A stretch of 64,000 nucleotides of DNA from Capniomyces stellatus. Lineage: Eukaryota; Kickxellomycota; Harpellomycetes; Harpellales; Legeriomycetaceae. The stretch's first letter is position 1. Each line of letters starts with the position of its first letter. Under the pieces are notes generated by a model. The model saw only the letters and a list, made by a program, of their open reading frames with translations, had not been told where the DNA came from and did no database searches. The DNA lies in the NCBI GenBank assembly GCA_001661515.1, contig LUVW01000019.1:62001-126000 (forward strand), written 5' to 3'. Of the stretch, positions 22,825-34,580 are shown in pieces. A program made the translations under genes and the position numbers.

Positions 22825-25800
22825 TTTTATACTTTACTGCTACTGTGTGAGCTCGCTTTTGTTGCTTGTAACTATATCTCAATTTGTATATATAACTGCC
22901 GAATAAAATCTACTTTTGAAATTCAATAATAAATAAAAAAAACTACTTTTGAGTTTGGCCTTATGCACTCTAAAGTCTGTTTGCACCTCATAAACAGCAC
23001 TCCTTTGCATTTATTTTTAAAAACGTCAACATTTTACAACGATAAAAAAATATATTATTTCTATATTAATGTTTAACTTTTTCGTTTTTTTTCTTCAAAA
23101 CAATTCACTAGGAATACTTCAGCGAAAGAAAAAAAAACAATCCACCAGAGACGCGTTTTAATTATGTTTATTACAAAACTCCATGGATTTTAATTTTTAC
23201 CAGTTACTTATTTAGTTGGCTCTACTGTGCTGAAATCACCCTTTTTTTTACAAACCAAAATCTTCAATTTGCTTTGGCGCAATTATTGTTTTTAATTGGC
23301 CTTTACTTATTTATTTATTTGTTACAAGCGTGATAATTCTTTATGGGTTTTGCTCAAATACCTTCAACTCCCGCAACTTTGATTTCTAAAAAGATTATTA
23401 TGCTCGGTAAAAAAAAAAAAAAAACGTTCAGTAACAATAATAACAATAAAAGCCAGAGCAAGTCGAAACAAAAGTTAATGCTAGCATTAGAGTAATTCAC
23501 CACTATATGTAAAACAAAGTATATGTTATTATCCAGACTTCCAATACATATTCATTTCCACCTCTGTCTGAGTTAAAGAGAACCAGTAACATTTACTTTT
23601 TGGCAGCGTCTCTATAACCCGCTTTAATGGGATTGACGCGGTATCTGCTTATGAATAAATAGCCAGTTTTTCTCGTTACAGGAATATATCTCAATACATA
23701 TACCCCCTCCTCCTCCCTCCACCAAATGCCTACCTTATCGGTATATAGCTTACTGTGGTTTGAAGAAAATCTCACTCAAGTATTTTTTTTCCCTTTAGTT
23801 TTCTTCAAAAGTCCAAATAAACAAACAAATGCGTCAAGTGTGTTAACCAAAGTATACGCATATTATACATGCTTTAATACCTTCCATCAAGATATATTAT
23901 GTCATGTTTATACTTGGACAAAGAAATTGGTTTGGTTTCCAAGTTTACAAAACCAAAGTTTCAATGCTTCAAAACCAACGACCTTGTGCAATAGCTTCGT
24001 CGCTATATTCACAACTAGCTCGATGTCAGTAATTAAGGTACAAAGCTCCATTGATGCGCATTTTTCTGGAGCTGAACTTGGATATAAACATTATTGACCT
24101 GTTCAGTTGAAACACCAAACCACATTGTTTTTTTTTTATGTTTACAAGTTGCGTCTGCCTGTTTTATAATATATTGCGTTACCTGGTTAAAAGAAAAATT
24201 AGCATTCTATTATTTGGATTGATTATTTCCGAAAATCATACACAGAAATAAGCCTATAAGTGAGTTTGGTTTACCATGACAATTTACAATGATTTCTATT
24301 GTCGTAAAACGTGAATGGTTTAGTGTAATCAACTTTATGGCTTTTATTCGAGTTTCTAAATCAATATTGATAGCAATACATATTGACATCGGCACCAACA
24401 TCATATATATATATATATACTGTACGGTTAAAGCTAAATAGTAAGAAAATCGTATAAGCATATACATCAGTAAAGGCGTTTGGTATATTAGTAGAAATTC
24501 CAGTCAACCAAGATATACGGTGTTTGAGTTAATAACAATGGTTTACCACATTATATATATTGGGCATAAATATCACAAAAGTTTGTAAAGCACGACACAA
24601 TTATATTTTAGGGACTATTGTTGTTTTTGTTCATTGTATATGGTTCTGGAAAAACTCCATTGTACCTATTGGTAAAGTTGAGTATTGTTGATATCAGAAA
24701 CAATTACAACTGCTTGAAAAATGAAGTCTACAAATTGTACTCTTAGCCTGTATATTAAGCGACTTTAATTGTCAAGTGAATCAATAATCAAAGGCAATCT
24801 ATTATATAAAAACAAGACTCTTTTAATAAGCTGGCTATTGTTTAAAAAAAAAAAGTTCGGGGTTTTAATTCTTAATTTTTAATTTGCTAACAATATATCA
24901 ACTGTTTGTAACAATCTTGGGTATGTAAAGATACATTGATCACTTGAAACCCTTTATAAACAAATCTGGGCATAGTTTCCAAAATTTCCATTCATCTTTT
25001 TTCAGTTTTAGAGGCTTTTGTGCGTTTTTTTGCTGCACGCTTTTTTGAAAAAAAGGAAAGGTGACCTTTGCCAACAAAAAGTTTATTGAAGAAACGGCCC
25101 TGTGAATCAATTAATTTGTCAAGGAAATATATTTCTGTGGACAATATTATTAATCAATCAAACACCACAATGCAACTTTATTGTACTTTATAACAAATAA
25201 ATGGAAATGCGAGTTTTGCCAATGAATTAAAATAAAACTTTAAATTTTACTATTGTTAATTTCAACCAAATCAGGATATAAAAATACAAAATTCAATAAA
25301 AAAAATATATTACAGCTATTGTAATTAAAGTAAGAAATGTTCAACTCGGTGATTTAGCAAAAACAACATAATACTCTTGGATTTAGGTGGCTAGTTACAA
25401 TCAAATTACATAAGTTTCTTATGTTGTCCAAGTTAATAGGTCTAGTTACGATTTTAAGTATTATTCTTGATTACTAAGGAAACAAATTTTTAGGTTTTTT
25501 CTTGGTCGCAACCACCAATACAATCAACGTTTATAAAAAGCAAGCCAAAAAGCTAACCAACTACCGGACTGTTTAACGCAGTTAGTAGTCCTTTTTATAT
25601 AGTAGTAAAAAAACTAAAGATAAAAGACCGATAAAAGACAGTAAAATAAGTGATAAAAAAAAGCCTGATAAAAAACAGCTCTATAAGTATATAATGCCGC
25701 TAGTAATCAAATTAACTCGAGCCATATTAATTTAATCTCTTTTCTGTTGTATTATATATATCACTGTCTTTTTTTTCTTCCTATATACACATTTTAAATA

Positions 25801-25847
25801 TAGCCACACTTTACACGAAAAACAAACGGAACCGATATATATATAAC
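22825..25847. other. Long gene-poor spacer
   Basis: About 3 kb without a supported gene. Contains homopolymer runs, TA-rich patches and scattered open frames below 125 codons. A 48-codon minus frame at 23908-24051 has coding-like codons (see findings). The last 200 bases hold the trypsin gene promoter, with TATATA motifs near 25755 and 25835. Confidence 0.5.
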
Positions 25848-26954
25848 ATGAAAAGCCCACTCCGCACAAAAAACGAATATCTAACAGTAGGGATTCTTTC
25901 ACTATTAGCAACTGGCTACAGTGCCTCCACAGAGTCCATCAACAGTTCGATATCACAACCATCTTCAGCCGATGCCTCACTGATATCAAGTAACTCTACC
26001 AGACTACCAGGCAACGCTCGAATAATCAATGGCTCACCCGCGAAAATAGAAGAATTCCCATTTGCAGTATTCGTTTACGTCGACTTGGGAGTTGACGGCG
26101 AAGCTTGTGCTGGAGCATTGCTATCAGACACAGTTATTGTAACTGCTGGTCATTGTCTTGTATCTGGTAGTGGTTTACACAAACCATCAATAATCAAGGT
26201 ATCTGCTGGAAGTGCAAACAACATCCAAGGCAACAACAAAAGGTACACCGCCAAGCAGATAATTACCCACCCCAAGTTTAGTCTAACAACTCTGAAGAAC
26301 GACATTGGGCTAATTATTCTTTCTACACCCATTCCTAAAAGTGTTGCAGTTCCTGTGCCTATATTTGACGGCAAAATGGTTGACAACATGTCCGTTACTG
26401 CAGCTGGCTGGGGTGTTACTAAAAATGGGAAAGATGCAATTGTTGCACCTACTCTAAACCAAGTACAATTGGATGTATCATCCTCACCAAATTGCAAAGC
26501 CTTAAATGTATATTGGGTAAACAACAACGACTATAGCGTTTGTACGCTTAACAAGAACAGTCAAGATACATGTTATGGCGACTCTGGTGGACCTTTGACA
26601 TACTCGAGCAATGGAAAAACTACACTTGTTGGTGTCACAAGCATGGGTAACGCTCCTGGTGATGCTGAGCATCCCGACTGCGGATTAACAAATGGCGTTG
26701 CTTATTATACTCGCGTATTCCACTTTATTGATTGGATTTCCTCCACTGCTCGTATCGATAAAAATACTCTTTTGAATATCCCTACTAGTTTGCAGAACTC
26801 GACGTTCACAGACAACACCTTCAATAAAGATGGTCCTGGAAAACAAATGAACAATACCTCGGATCTAAACGCAAACTCAAGTCACAACCCCATACATCTA
26901 TCTACTTCTCTCTATATACTTTTTGCATTTACTTTATACACTGCCTTGGCATAA
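25848..26954 (+). CDS. Trypsin-like serine protease with GPI-type tail
   Basis: Secreted S1-family endopeptidase, single exon, 368 residues. Residues 1-26 look like a signal peptide (KNEYLTVGILSLLATGYSAS). A Ser-rich propeptide runs to Arg58, where cleavage would free the mature IINGSPA N-terminus. Catalytic triad: His102 in TAGHC, Asp152 in NDIGLI and Ser246 in GDSGGP. Asp240, six residues before the catalytic Ser, is the trypsin specificity residue, so cleavage after Lys/Arg is expected. After the protease domain (to about 300) comes a 50-residue Asn/Ser/Thr-rich linker and a C-terminal hydrophobic run (STSLYILFAFTLYTALA) resembling a GPI attachment signal. Wall- or membrane-anchored trypsins fit an animal- or insect-associated fungus, but the lifestyle is inference. 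Confidence 0.93.
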   Translation: MKSPLRTKNEYLTVGILSLLATGYSASTESINSSISQPSSADASLISSNSTRLPGNARIINGSPAKIEEFPFAVFVYVDLGVDGEACAGALLSDTVIVTAGHCLVSGSGLHKPSIIKVSAGSANNIQGNNKRYTAKQIITHPKFSLTTLKNDIGLIILSTPIPKSVAVPVPIFDGKMVDNMSVTAAGWGVTKNGKDAIVAPTLNQVQLDVSSSPNCKALNVYWVNNNDYSVCTLNKNSQDTCYGDSGGPLTYSSNGKTTLVGVTSMGNAPGDAEHPDCGLTNGVAYYTRVFHFIDWISSTARIDKNTLLNIPTSLQNSTFTDNTFNKDGPGKQMNNTSDLNANSSHNPIHLSTSLYILFAFTLYTALA

Positions 26955-29278
26955 CATTTCACATAGAATTATTGTCCTTATTACAATCTCAAACATTACC
27001 GTTTTTTCTATTCGCAATAAGGTTTATAAGCCTATTTTATGGTTATTGGCTCTAATTTACACAGAATTATTGCTAGTTTTAGCAAGGTAGCTTAGTTTTG
27101 ACTATTCGTGGTTTGTAATTTAGAAGCTAGTGGCTGTTGAGCGATAACCATAATTGAATATACGAGTCAGAATATTTTTTTTTATTGACAATGAATATTT
27201 TTTTGAAGAGATTCATAAGTGATCCAAAAGCTAAAGCTTAGCCATTTCTCCCATTTTAATAAAGGGTTATGATTGTTTATTGAATTACGGGTTTTTGTGA
27301 TTATCCAATGTCACTTTTTACAATAGTGGGGTTTCTTTGCTGAATAAATAATTCTGTTTCCAGGAGTTTTTTTATCAAAACATTTGAATCGACATCTTTA
27401 GAAATAAACCATCTCTTTTACCAGACTAGCTATTTATCTTTGCTCCATAACACTTGTACAAATACTAGGTTATGTTGCTGCTGCTTTGAAACATTGAGCT
27501 GATATACACTCTTACATATTACGGCAGATTTTTTTTTTAAAAAAAACGTAAGTATGGCAGAAAATTTAGTGCTGCAAGGGTAGGTTATTGAGCACGGTAT
27601 TATCGCTTGTATCACTATACACAGCATATATTGGGGAATTGGAGGTGTGTGTGTGTGTGTGTGATTTAAGCTACTGGTTGGCTTTGCTAGATTGAGCAGG
27701 TAGAGTTTGCGTATAAAATGGTAGTCTATCCATTGATTATTAATAGGTTAACTATCTATGCTGAATAACTGAAACTTCCAGTTGAGAGTTTGAAAAAAAA
27801 AATGCAGGAGACTAATAGTTTTACTTGAAGGTGCATTATGCAAGGATTCCAAGTTACATGATGTACATTTCGATACCTGATTATCTCACAACATTCACTA
27901 TTTTATTTGTTCTTTGTATTTATCCCTGATTTTAAAACATCGTGTCTAAAATAAGGTTTGATTAAGGTGGCTTCCTTTGCTTTTTAATTGGGTGTATCGC
28001 CAAAACCATTTTTGAAGATAATTGCATGCATTCGTGGAGAATCTATAAATAAATGTGCCAAGCCTTTAAACAAATTTCAAATTGAGAACCTTCAGCATTT
28101 TTGATTTTGATTTTGATTTATTAGGCGTTTTGAACATTTTACACTTTCAATTACTTTTTTTTCAATTGCAATTTAAAAAAAAAAACTCTATTTCATTTGG
28201 TTATTTTTTTATATCTACATTTTTCTTAATTTTTAAACGTTCAAAAAAGGGAATGTTTTTTAAAACGGGCTTTACTATTGGTCAGATACTAACGGATTAT
28301 TCAGCAATTGGCTTTTTGGGATCTCTTAGTTTCTGGAGTACAAAAAGCACAAGTAAAAAAAGTTTAAACGAGTCTGTACAGGTAGATGATGTTGGCAAGG
28401 TGGCCTATTGCAAGCCACGAGCCATTACATGATGCGGCTCACATCAACGAAGTGAAATATAGATACATGTCTATTTTTGATGTTTAAAAACCAGACAGTA
28501 GTGCAAACCTTTGGCTTTTAAAAACAGTATGGTTTTAAAGGCTGTTTATAAATCTAGAAAAAAAGGGAAATCCTATCAGACCGAAGAAATAACACCCAAG
28601 ACACTAATATATCTCAACCACCAATGCTGCGTTTAGTAAAGAGCATAAAGCGATGATTTCAAATCGTCGGATTGGTTCTAATTAAACATGTTTCAGTATT
28701 ATTAGGTTTTGCGGGAAGCAGAAAATAAAACAAAAAGATCACAAATGTTAATTTAAGGTATTATGTGTACAAAACCGAGTTTAAACACAAAGCGCATGTT
28801 CCAAACATACAACGCAAAGGTGTCTGTAAAAGCGGTTGTTGGCTAAATCGACTATCCTAGATTCAGTGTCCATATTTGCTTTACTGGTTTTAAAACCAAC
28901 ACCGCAAAGTACTTTACTACACGGTTTCCTAAATAAAACTAACAAGTAAAACAGCTTTATAGATGGTAGATGCTGTGTCAAATATGAACACTTTATGGCG
29001 GGGAAGAGAGACAGTATATTGCTAAGAGTACATTTACAAGATATTATAGTAAAAATAATGCCTGGTGTTGATTAGTAAGTTTTTTTTATTGTACTTGCAT
29101 ATTTTTTTTAGGGCAATGTTAATTAATGGTAATCGCGGACTTGATAATCACTTTGGCTATAAATACACGACTGATCCAGACTTTAAAAAAAATACAAACA
29201 CAAACTGATATATTCTTCTTCAAGATCTTTTCGCTTAACTACCAACAATAATAACATCAAGAGAAAAGCATACTTCAG
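26955..29278. other. Gene-poor spacer
   Basis: No supported gene. A GT microsatellite lies at 27645-27663. A 116-codon frame at 28082-28432 and a 66-codon minus frame at 28781-28981 have no ATG start and no clear family. The final 120 bases are the likely leader of the GH17-like gene. Confidence 0.5.
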
Positions 29279-32201
29279 ATGAGGCTTCTGTACTTACTTG
29301 CCAACGCACTCAGCGTGACTTTGGCAGCATCAACTTTCAGGGCATTGAGTTACAATCCCAAGAGAGGCGATGGAACTTGTCCAACAGTTGATGACGTCCG
29401 TTCAGATTTGAATAGTTTAAAAAACTATACTGATACAATTAGAATATACAGTCTTAAAGATTGTAACCAGGGTGAACCAGTGCTCGAGGCAATCAAAGAT
29501 ACTGATTGGAAGATTTACCTGGGCATATGGGTAGAGGAGGGTGACACTAGCTTTAATGCCGATAGAGAGGAGCTTATTAGACTTAGTAAAATGTATGACC
29601 TAAACAAAAATGTTAAGGGGCTTATTGTGGGAAGTGGGTCCTATACTAGACGCGAGCAGACTTTAGAGGAAACCATAGATAAAATCAAAAACATTAAGGA
29701 GCTTCTTAAAGAATTAGGCATTGACTCTGTTCCTGTGACTACCTCAGAGACGTTCTATAACTACTTACCACCACTTATAGATGCGGTAGATATGATCATG
29801 GTAGATGGTTATCCATTCTGGGAAGGTGTAGACATAAACAGTGCCGGTAGATTAATGCATCAGCATATAGATGGTGTCAAATCACGAGCCAATGGAAAGA
29901 AAGTAATGGTAGGATCTACCGGTTGGCCATCAGTAGGAAATTCGGTTGGAGCTGCTGTTCCAGGACTTGAGAACTCATTCAAGTACATGAGAGACTTTAT
30001 CTGCGAAGCGCATAAGAAAGATGTGGATTACTTGTACTTTTCAACAAACGATGCACCATGGAAGGCAATTGAACAATACGATCCATATCACGCTGAGGCA
30101 CATTTTGGTGTGCTTAACGAAGACTTTAGCCCCAAATATCCAGGAGACGACTGGTTTAACTGTGACGATTTTGAATCTTTCATCCCACCTGTACAAACAA
30201 TTCCACCTGTACAAACAATCCCACCTGTTGAATCTATAGAAGTGGTTTCTACGATATTATCAGAAGGGGAAATAAGACCAGTAGAGTCAGGGTTTATAGG
30301 AACAGCAACATCTGAGGAAGAGTCATTTGTTTTGTCTGATGTGATACCAAGCAAAGATATTAATATAGAAATAGTAGACAAACCAACAGGAACAGACGAA
30401 TCAGACTTAACTTTGACCAGAACAGGCGAAGACATAATTGTTATAACAGATGCAGATCCAACTAAAAACGTGATTATAGAAATAGTAACTGATATAACAG
30501 ATACCAACGGGCCAATTTCGGGCATACAAGTAGAAACCGGACTAACTGATAACACCTTGCAAACATTAACTGACGTTTTACCAAGCAAGGAGATCATTAT
30601 AGAAATCAGACCAGATGAACCAACCCCAACTGAAACAGGAGCCCCAGAAACAGGAACTGAAGGTGCAGGAGGAGAAACAGGCGCCCCAGGAACAGGAACT
30701 GAAGGTGCAGGAGGAGAAACAGGTGCCCCAGGAACAGGAACAGAAGGTGCAGGAGGAGAAACAGGCGCCCCAGGAACAGGAACTGAAGGTGCAGGAGGAG
30801 AAACAGGTGCCCCAGGAACAGGAACTGAAGGTGCAGGAGGAGAAACAGGTGCCCCAGGAACAGGAACAGAAGGTGCAGGAGGAGAAACAGGCGCCCCAGG
30901 AACAGGAACTGAAGGTGCAGGAGGAGAAACAGGTGCCCCAGGAACAGGAACTGAAGGTGCAGGAGGAGAAACAGGTGCCCCAGGAACAGGAACTGAAGGT
31001 GCAGGAGGAGAAACAGGTGCCCCAGGAACAGGAACTGAAGGTGCAGGAGGAGAAACAGGTGCCCCAGGAACAGGAACTGAAGGTGCAGGAGCTGGAACTG
31101 AAGGTGCAGGAGGAGAAACAGGTGCCCCAGGAACAGGAACTGAAGGTGCAGGAGGAGAAACAGGTGCCCCAGGAACAGGAACAGAAGGTGCAGGAGCTGG
31201 AACTGAAGGTGCAGGAGGAGAAACAGGTGCCCCAGGAACAGGAACTGAAGGTGCAGGAGNNNNNNNNNNNNNNAGGAGGAGAAACAGGTGCCCCAGGAAC
31301 AGGAACTGAAGGTGCAGGAGGAGAAACAGGTGCCCCAGGAACAGGAACTGAAGGTGTAGGAGGAGAAACAGGTGCCCCAGGAACAGGAACAGAAGGTGCA
31401 GGAGGAGAAACAGGTGCCCCAGGAACAGGAACTGAAGGTGCAGGAGCTGGAACTGAAGGTGCAGGAGGAGAAACAGGCGCCCCAGGAACAGGAACTGAAG
31501 GTGCAGGAGCTGGAACTGAAGGTGTAGGAGGAGAAACAGGCGCCCCAGGAACAGGAACAGAAGGTGCAGGAGCTGGAACTGAAGGTGCAGGAGGAGAAAC
31601 AGGTGCCCCAGGAACAGGAACTGAAGGTGCAGGAGCTGGAACTGAAGGTGCAGGAGGAGAAACAGGCGCCCCAGGAACAGGAACTGAAGGTGCAGGAGCT
31701 GGAACTGAAGGTGTAGGAGGAGAAACAGGCGCCCCAGGAACAGGAACAGAAGGTGCAGGAGCTGGAACTGAAGGTGCAGGAGGAGAAACAGGTGCCCCAG
31801 GAACAGGAACTGAAGGTGTAGGAGGAGAAACAGGTGCCCCAGGAACAGGAACTGAAGGTGCAGGAGGAGAAACAGGTGCCCCAGGAACAGGAACTGAAAA
31901 TCCTATTTCAGTAACTTTATCAGATGTACTAACAAGTAAAGATGTAATAATTGAAATAATTCCTGTAACTAGCTCTCCAGCTTCAGAAAGTGAGGGAACT
32001 GCCACCACAAGTACACCAGAAATGTGCCAACCAAATAACTTAGCGTCATACTCTGAAATGGTTGAAGAGTTAAGGACCATAACGGCTGCCACTAGTCTCC
32101 CATTGACCAGATTGTATCACTTTTTGCCAACAGAGTTTGATGATGCAGTTTTGGTACTGAACCCAACGCAAACGGTCAACGAAGTTGTAGCAACAGCTTA
32201 A
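29279..32201 (+). CDS. GH17-fold wall protein, catalytic residues missing, repeat stalk
   Basis: Residues 1-17 are a signal peptide. Residues about 20-295 match the fungal GH17 beta-1,3-glucanase fold: [64 protein letters not shown] and [15 protein letters not shown]17 enzymes need two glutamates. Here the acid site reads VGSGSYTR (Gly120 where family members have Glu), and the nucleophile site reads GSTGWPS (Ser213 instead of Glu). The usual DEPWK is also DAPWK. It is therefore probably a non-catalytic glucan-binding protein. Then come a Pro/Val/Ile linker and a tandem array of [14 protein letters not shown] units. A copy of an IIEI-type motif and a short unique C-terminus end at 32201. An assembly gap at 31260-31273 breaks the frame, so true length is unknown. 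No GPI signal is obvious. Confidence 0.85.
30639..31899 (+). repeat. Coding tandem array, 42- and 63-bp units
   Basis: Units code [14 protein letters not shown] (14 residues, 42 bp) or the same with a GAGAGTE insertion (21 residues, 63 bp). Left of the gap 42-bp units predominate; right of it the 63-bp form is frequent. Units are almost identical, with silent C/T changes (GGC/GGT Gly) and A/T changes (aca/act), plus a GVG variant, implying recent expansion or homogenisation. Being read on the plus strand in one frame on each side of the gap, it is a Thr/Gly/Glu/Pro stalk suited to O-glycosylation. Confidence 0.95.
31260..31273. other. Assembly gap (14 N) inside the tandem array
   Basis: Fourteen unknown bases interrupt the array. 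The coding frame before and after differs, but both sides encode the same repeat, so the gap length is arbitrary and the shift is an assembly artefact, not a mutation. Confidence 0.98.
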
Positions 32202-32831
32202 ATGTTTAGCAATATCATTACCGATTTGCAAGGATTGTTAGAGTGGTATAGAATAAATTTGGTGTGGTGTTGTTATCTATTACTTTTTCAAGTGGTGTTA
32301 GCAAATAACTTGTATTATCTAGTAAATAGCTTATGCAAGTCCAGTTGCTAAACACTTTTCTTTTTTTAAAATTAAAATTCTAAAATTTCTTAAATAATAT
32401 TCAGCTTATTCATTTCAAAAGCAATAAAACTTTAAATACAATTAAGAGGCATGGCTTACTTTCGAGTCTTGATAATTACCTTTAGGTTATGCAGCTAATA
32501 TACAAAGAGGATCATGGTTTTACTAAAAGAGTAAAATGTGCATATACACTACATTACATTTACGGCAGTCAGCTTGATTTCATATAATTAAAAATACGAA
32601 TAAAGTGGCTAGATGCGCACTAAAAAGCTAGACACGATCGTTTAAACAGCGATCAGGCAGTTAAAAAGATGCATGTATACATCTTTATTTTATTGAGGTT
32701 AAAATCCGTATTTCTATAATCGAACTTTATGGCAAAAAATAAAAAAGAGAAAGCCATTAAAAGTAATAAAAAAAAAACCTCACAGTGACTGCTAGTAAAA
32801 CTCATGTAAAAAGTATTAGGAAATAAGACAA
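32202..32831. other. Convergent intergenic region
   Basis: Facing 3' ends of the GH17-like gene and DGAT1. AT-rich; no coding signal. Confidence 0.55.
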
Positions 32832-34580
32832 TTATGTGTTGATAATGTGGAAATGAGTTGCCCAGTCGTAATAGTACCCCAAAACAGCGTAGGGCTGTCC
32901 AACAATGCAGAATAAAACCCAGAAAAAGGCGTTTCCAACTATAGAGTCAGGACCTCTTTTAAAGCTAATCCAATTGGTAAAGCTGATTAGAGGTATTTGA
33001 AGCAACATTCCCCAGAAGGAATAGCCTTTTAGGGAATGTGTTGGGATTCCAAACATAAGTTCATGAAATATGGCTGAAACAAAGAAAGTAGCACAAGTGC
33101 CTTGAAACACAGTGAAGTTAAATGGCGGTGAAGTAAGGGGGATCATTATATGACGCTTGCAGAAGTGGTGAATAGGCAGATTCCAATCACGCCAGTAAGC
33201 CCCCATGGAGTTTGAGTTCCACCACTCGTTATAAAATCTGTGATCAGCAAACCTGAGAAGCTCAGCACTGATGTTTAGCAAGCTATGAAAGATGAGGTAA
33301 AAGCCTGCCATCCAAAAAAAAGTAATGATGACCCCGAGTTTTAAGACGCGCTCAGAGATCATCCATGAATTATGGGTTTGTATTGCCACCACAGAGTTTG
33401 CAAGAGTTGGAAACACGTATTGAACCATAAGAATGTACATAATCGCAAGAGTGCCGGCTGCTTCTACTAACTTTTTGCCTATAAAAACCCAACGGATTTT
33501 TTCCAACCTTGGATAGGTAGGTTGATAACAGATGGTTGGTGCCAAAATAAAGTAGAAAAAGTTTGAAAGCTCAATGTTTTTTGGATACTTGACTTTGTAG
33601 TTAATAAGCGTCAGGTCTGTTTTCAATGTTTCTTCTCCCTTGTTCTTGACCAGCTTGAAGTTTTTTTCGTAAACCATATCTAACATTGCATCGTTCTTGA
33701 AAGAATCGTCGCTTTCTATATATGCTCTTCTCAGGTCATATATTGTTATTGTCAATGAGTATAACTTCAGTCCAACTGAAACCGACAAACCCATGACCAT
33801 TGTTCCAATTAGAGGCTGGAAGATATAGGCATGGACTAGTATTGATGGTACAACAAACGTAAGTAGCACATTAACCAAAGATCCTACTAGCAAATACTTT
33901 GACTTTCTCAACATTCCCTCGACATTATCCTCCAATTTCTTTGATTTAGAATTTTTAAGCTCTGCCTTGCTATCCCTCAGCTTGCTTGCCAGCCCTTGCT
34001 GAGCCTTTTCTATTCCAAATGTTGTCAACACTGATGAAAATATTGCCGCCACAGAGCATATTGCCGGAAGCCAATCCGAGTCCTTTAGCGTAATTCCGGG
34101 CAATATTATCAATAGCCCATATTTCATTACATTCTCTATCACCAGTCTGAAAAGGAGTGCGATCAGCACCAACACTATATCCCAGAAACAACAGAATAGC
34201 CAATACTTTAATTAGAAGAGATTCGGTTTGTTCGTTGCCAAAGTTTTTGGCATTAACAGCAATGCCAAATGAATCAAAATAGAATATATGTAGATATATC
34301 GTGCACTTACTCGCTAGAACCACCAAGCCCTTGATACTCACCGGTGGTGCCTCACTATCTAGTAACGAGATGCGATATTCGTTATGAATCGATAGTGCTT
34401 GGTTGTAGGGAATGAACTTTGTTTTTTTAACTGGCTTCTTTTCCTTCACATCCTTTTCGTCATCGCCAAACTTGGCTTTTACCTCTTCAGGTATGCCATT
34501 GCTCTGCTGATTTGGTTTATTTGGCTTGACTGGAATCTTTTGCTCATTGGCAGCTGTTTTAGCTGTGCGCTTCTTTATAC
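32832..34580 (-). CDS. DGAT1: Diacylglycerol O-acyltransferase 1 (MBOAT), 5' end unresolved
   Basis: Makes triacylglycerol from diacylglycerol and acyl-CoA in the ER. Minus-strand exons 34580-34311 and 34174-32832 join in frame (intron 34310-34175; donor GTAAGT) at LVVLA-MLVLIALLFRLVIEN. Diagnostic blocks are APTICYQPTYPR, LLNISAELLRFADHRFYNEWWN (the FYxDWWN-type motif, here with Glu), AYWRDWNLPIHHFCKRH, the active-site SAIFHELMFG, and PYAVLGYYYDW at the end. These favour DGAT1 over sterol acyltransferase. Roughly eight or nine membrane segments are seen. The upstream coding exon begins at an acceptor (34580) with one base of its first codon missing, and no in-frame ATG exists in it, so at least one more 5' exon lies to the right; I could not identify it. 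The 90-residue Lys/Pro/Asn-rich N-terminus is not conserved. Confidence 0.9.

Noticed and set aside
28082..28432. 116-codon plus frame rich in Phe
   Set aside because: No ATG, built from T-tracts, no recognisable domain.
28781..28981. 66-codon minus frame with Cys residues near its end, briefly considered as a LINE tail
   Set aside because: No ordered zinc-knuckle spacing and no adjacent RT blocks.
31260..31273. Frame break in the GH17-like gene
   Set aside because: Caused by an arbitrary-length N gap; both sides encode the same repeat in frame.
30578..32092. 504-codon antisense frame over the repeat array
   Set aside because: Mirror of the tandem repeat; low-complexity shadow without start context.
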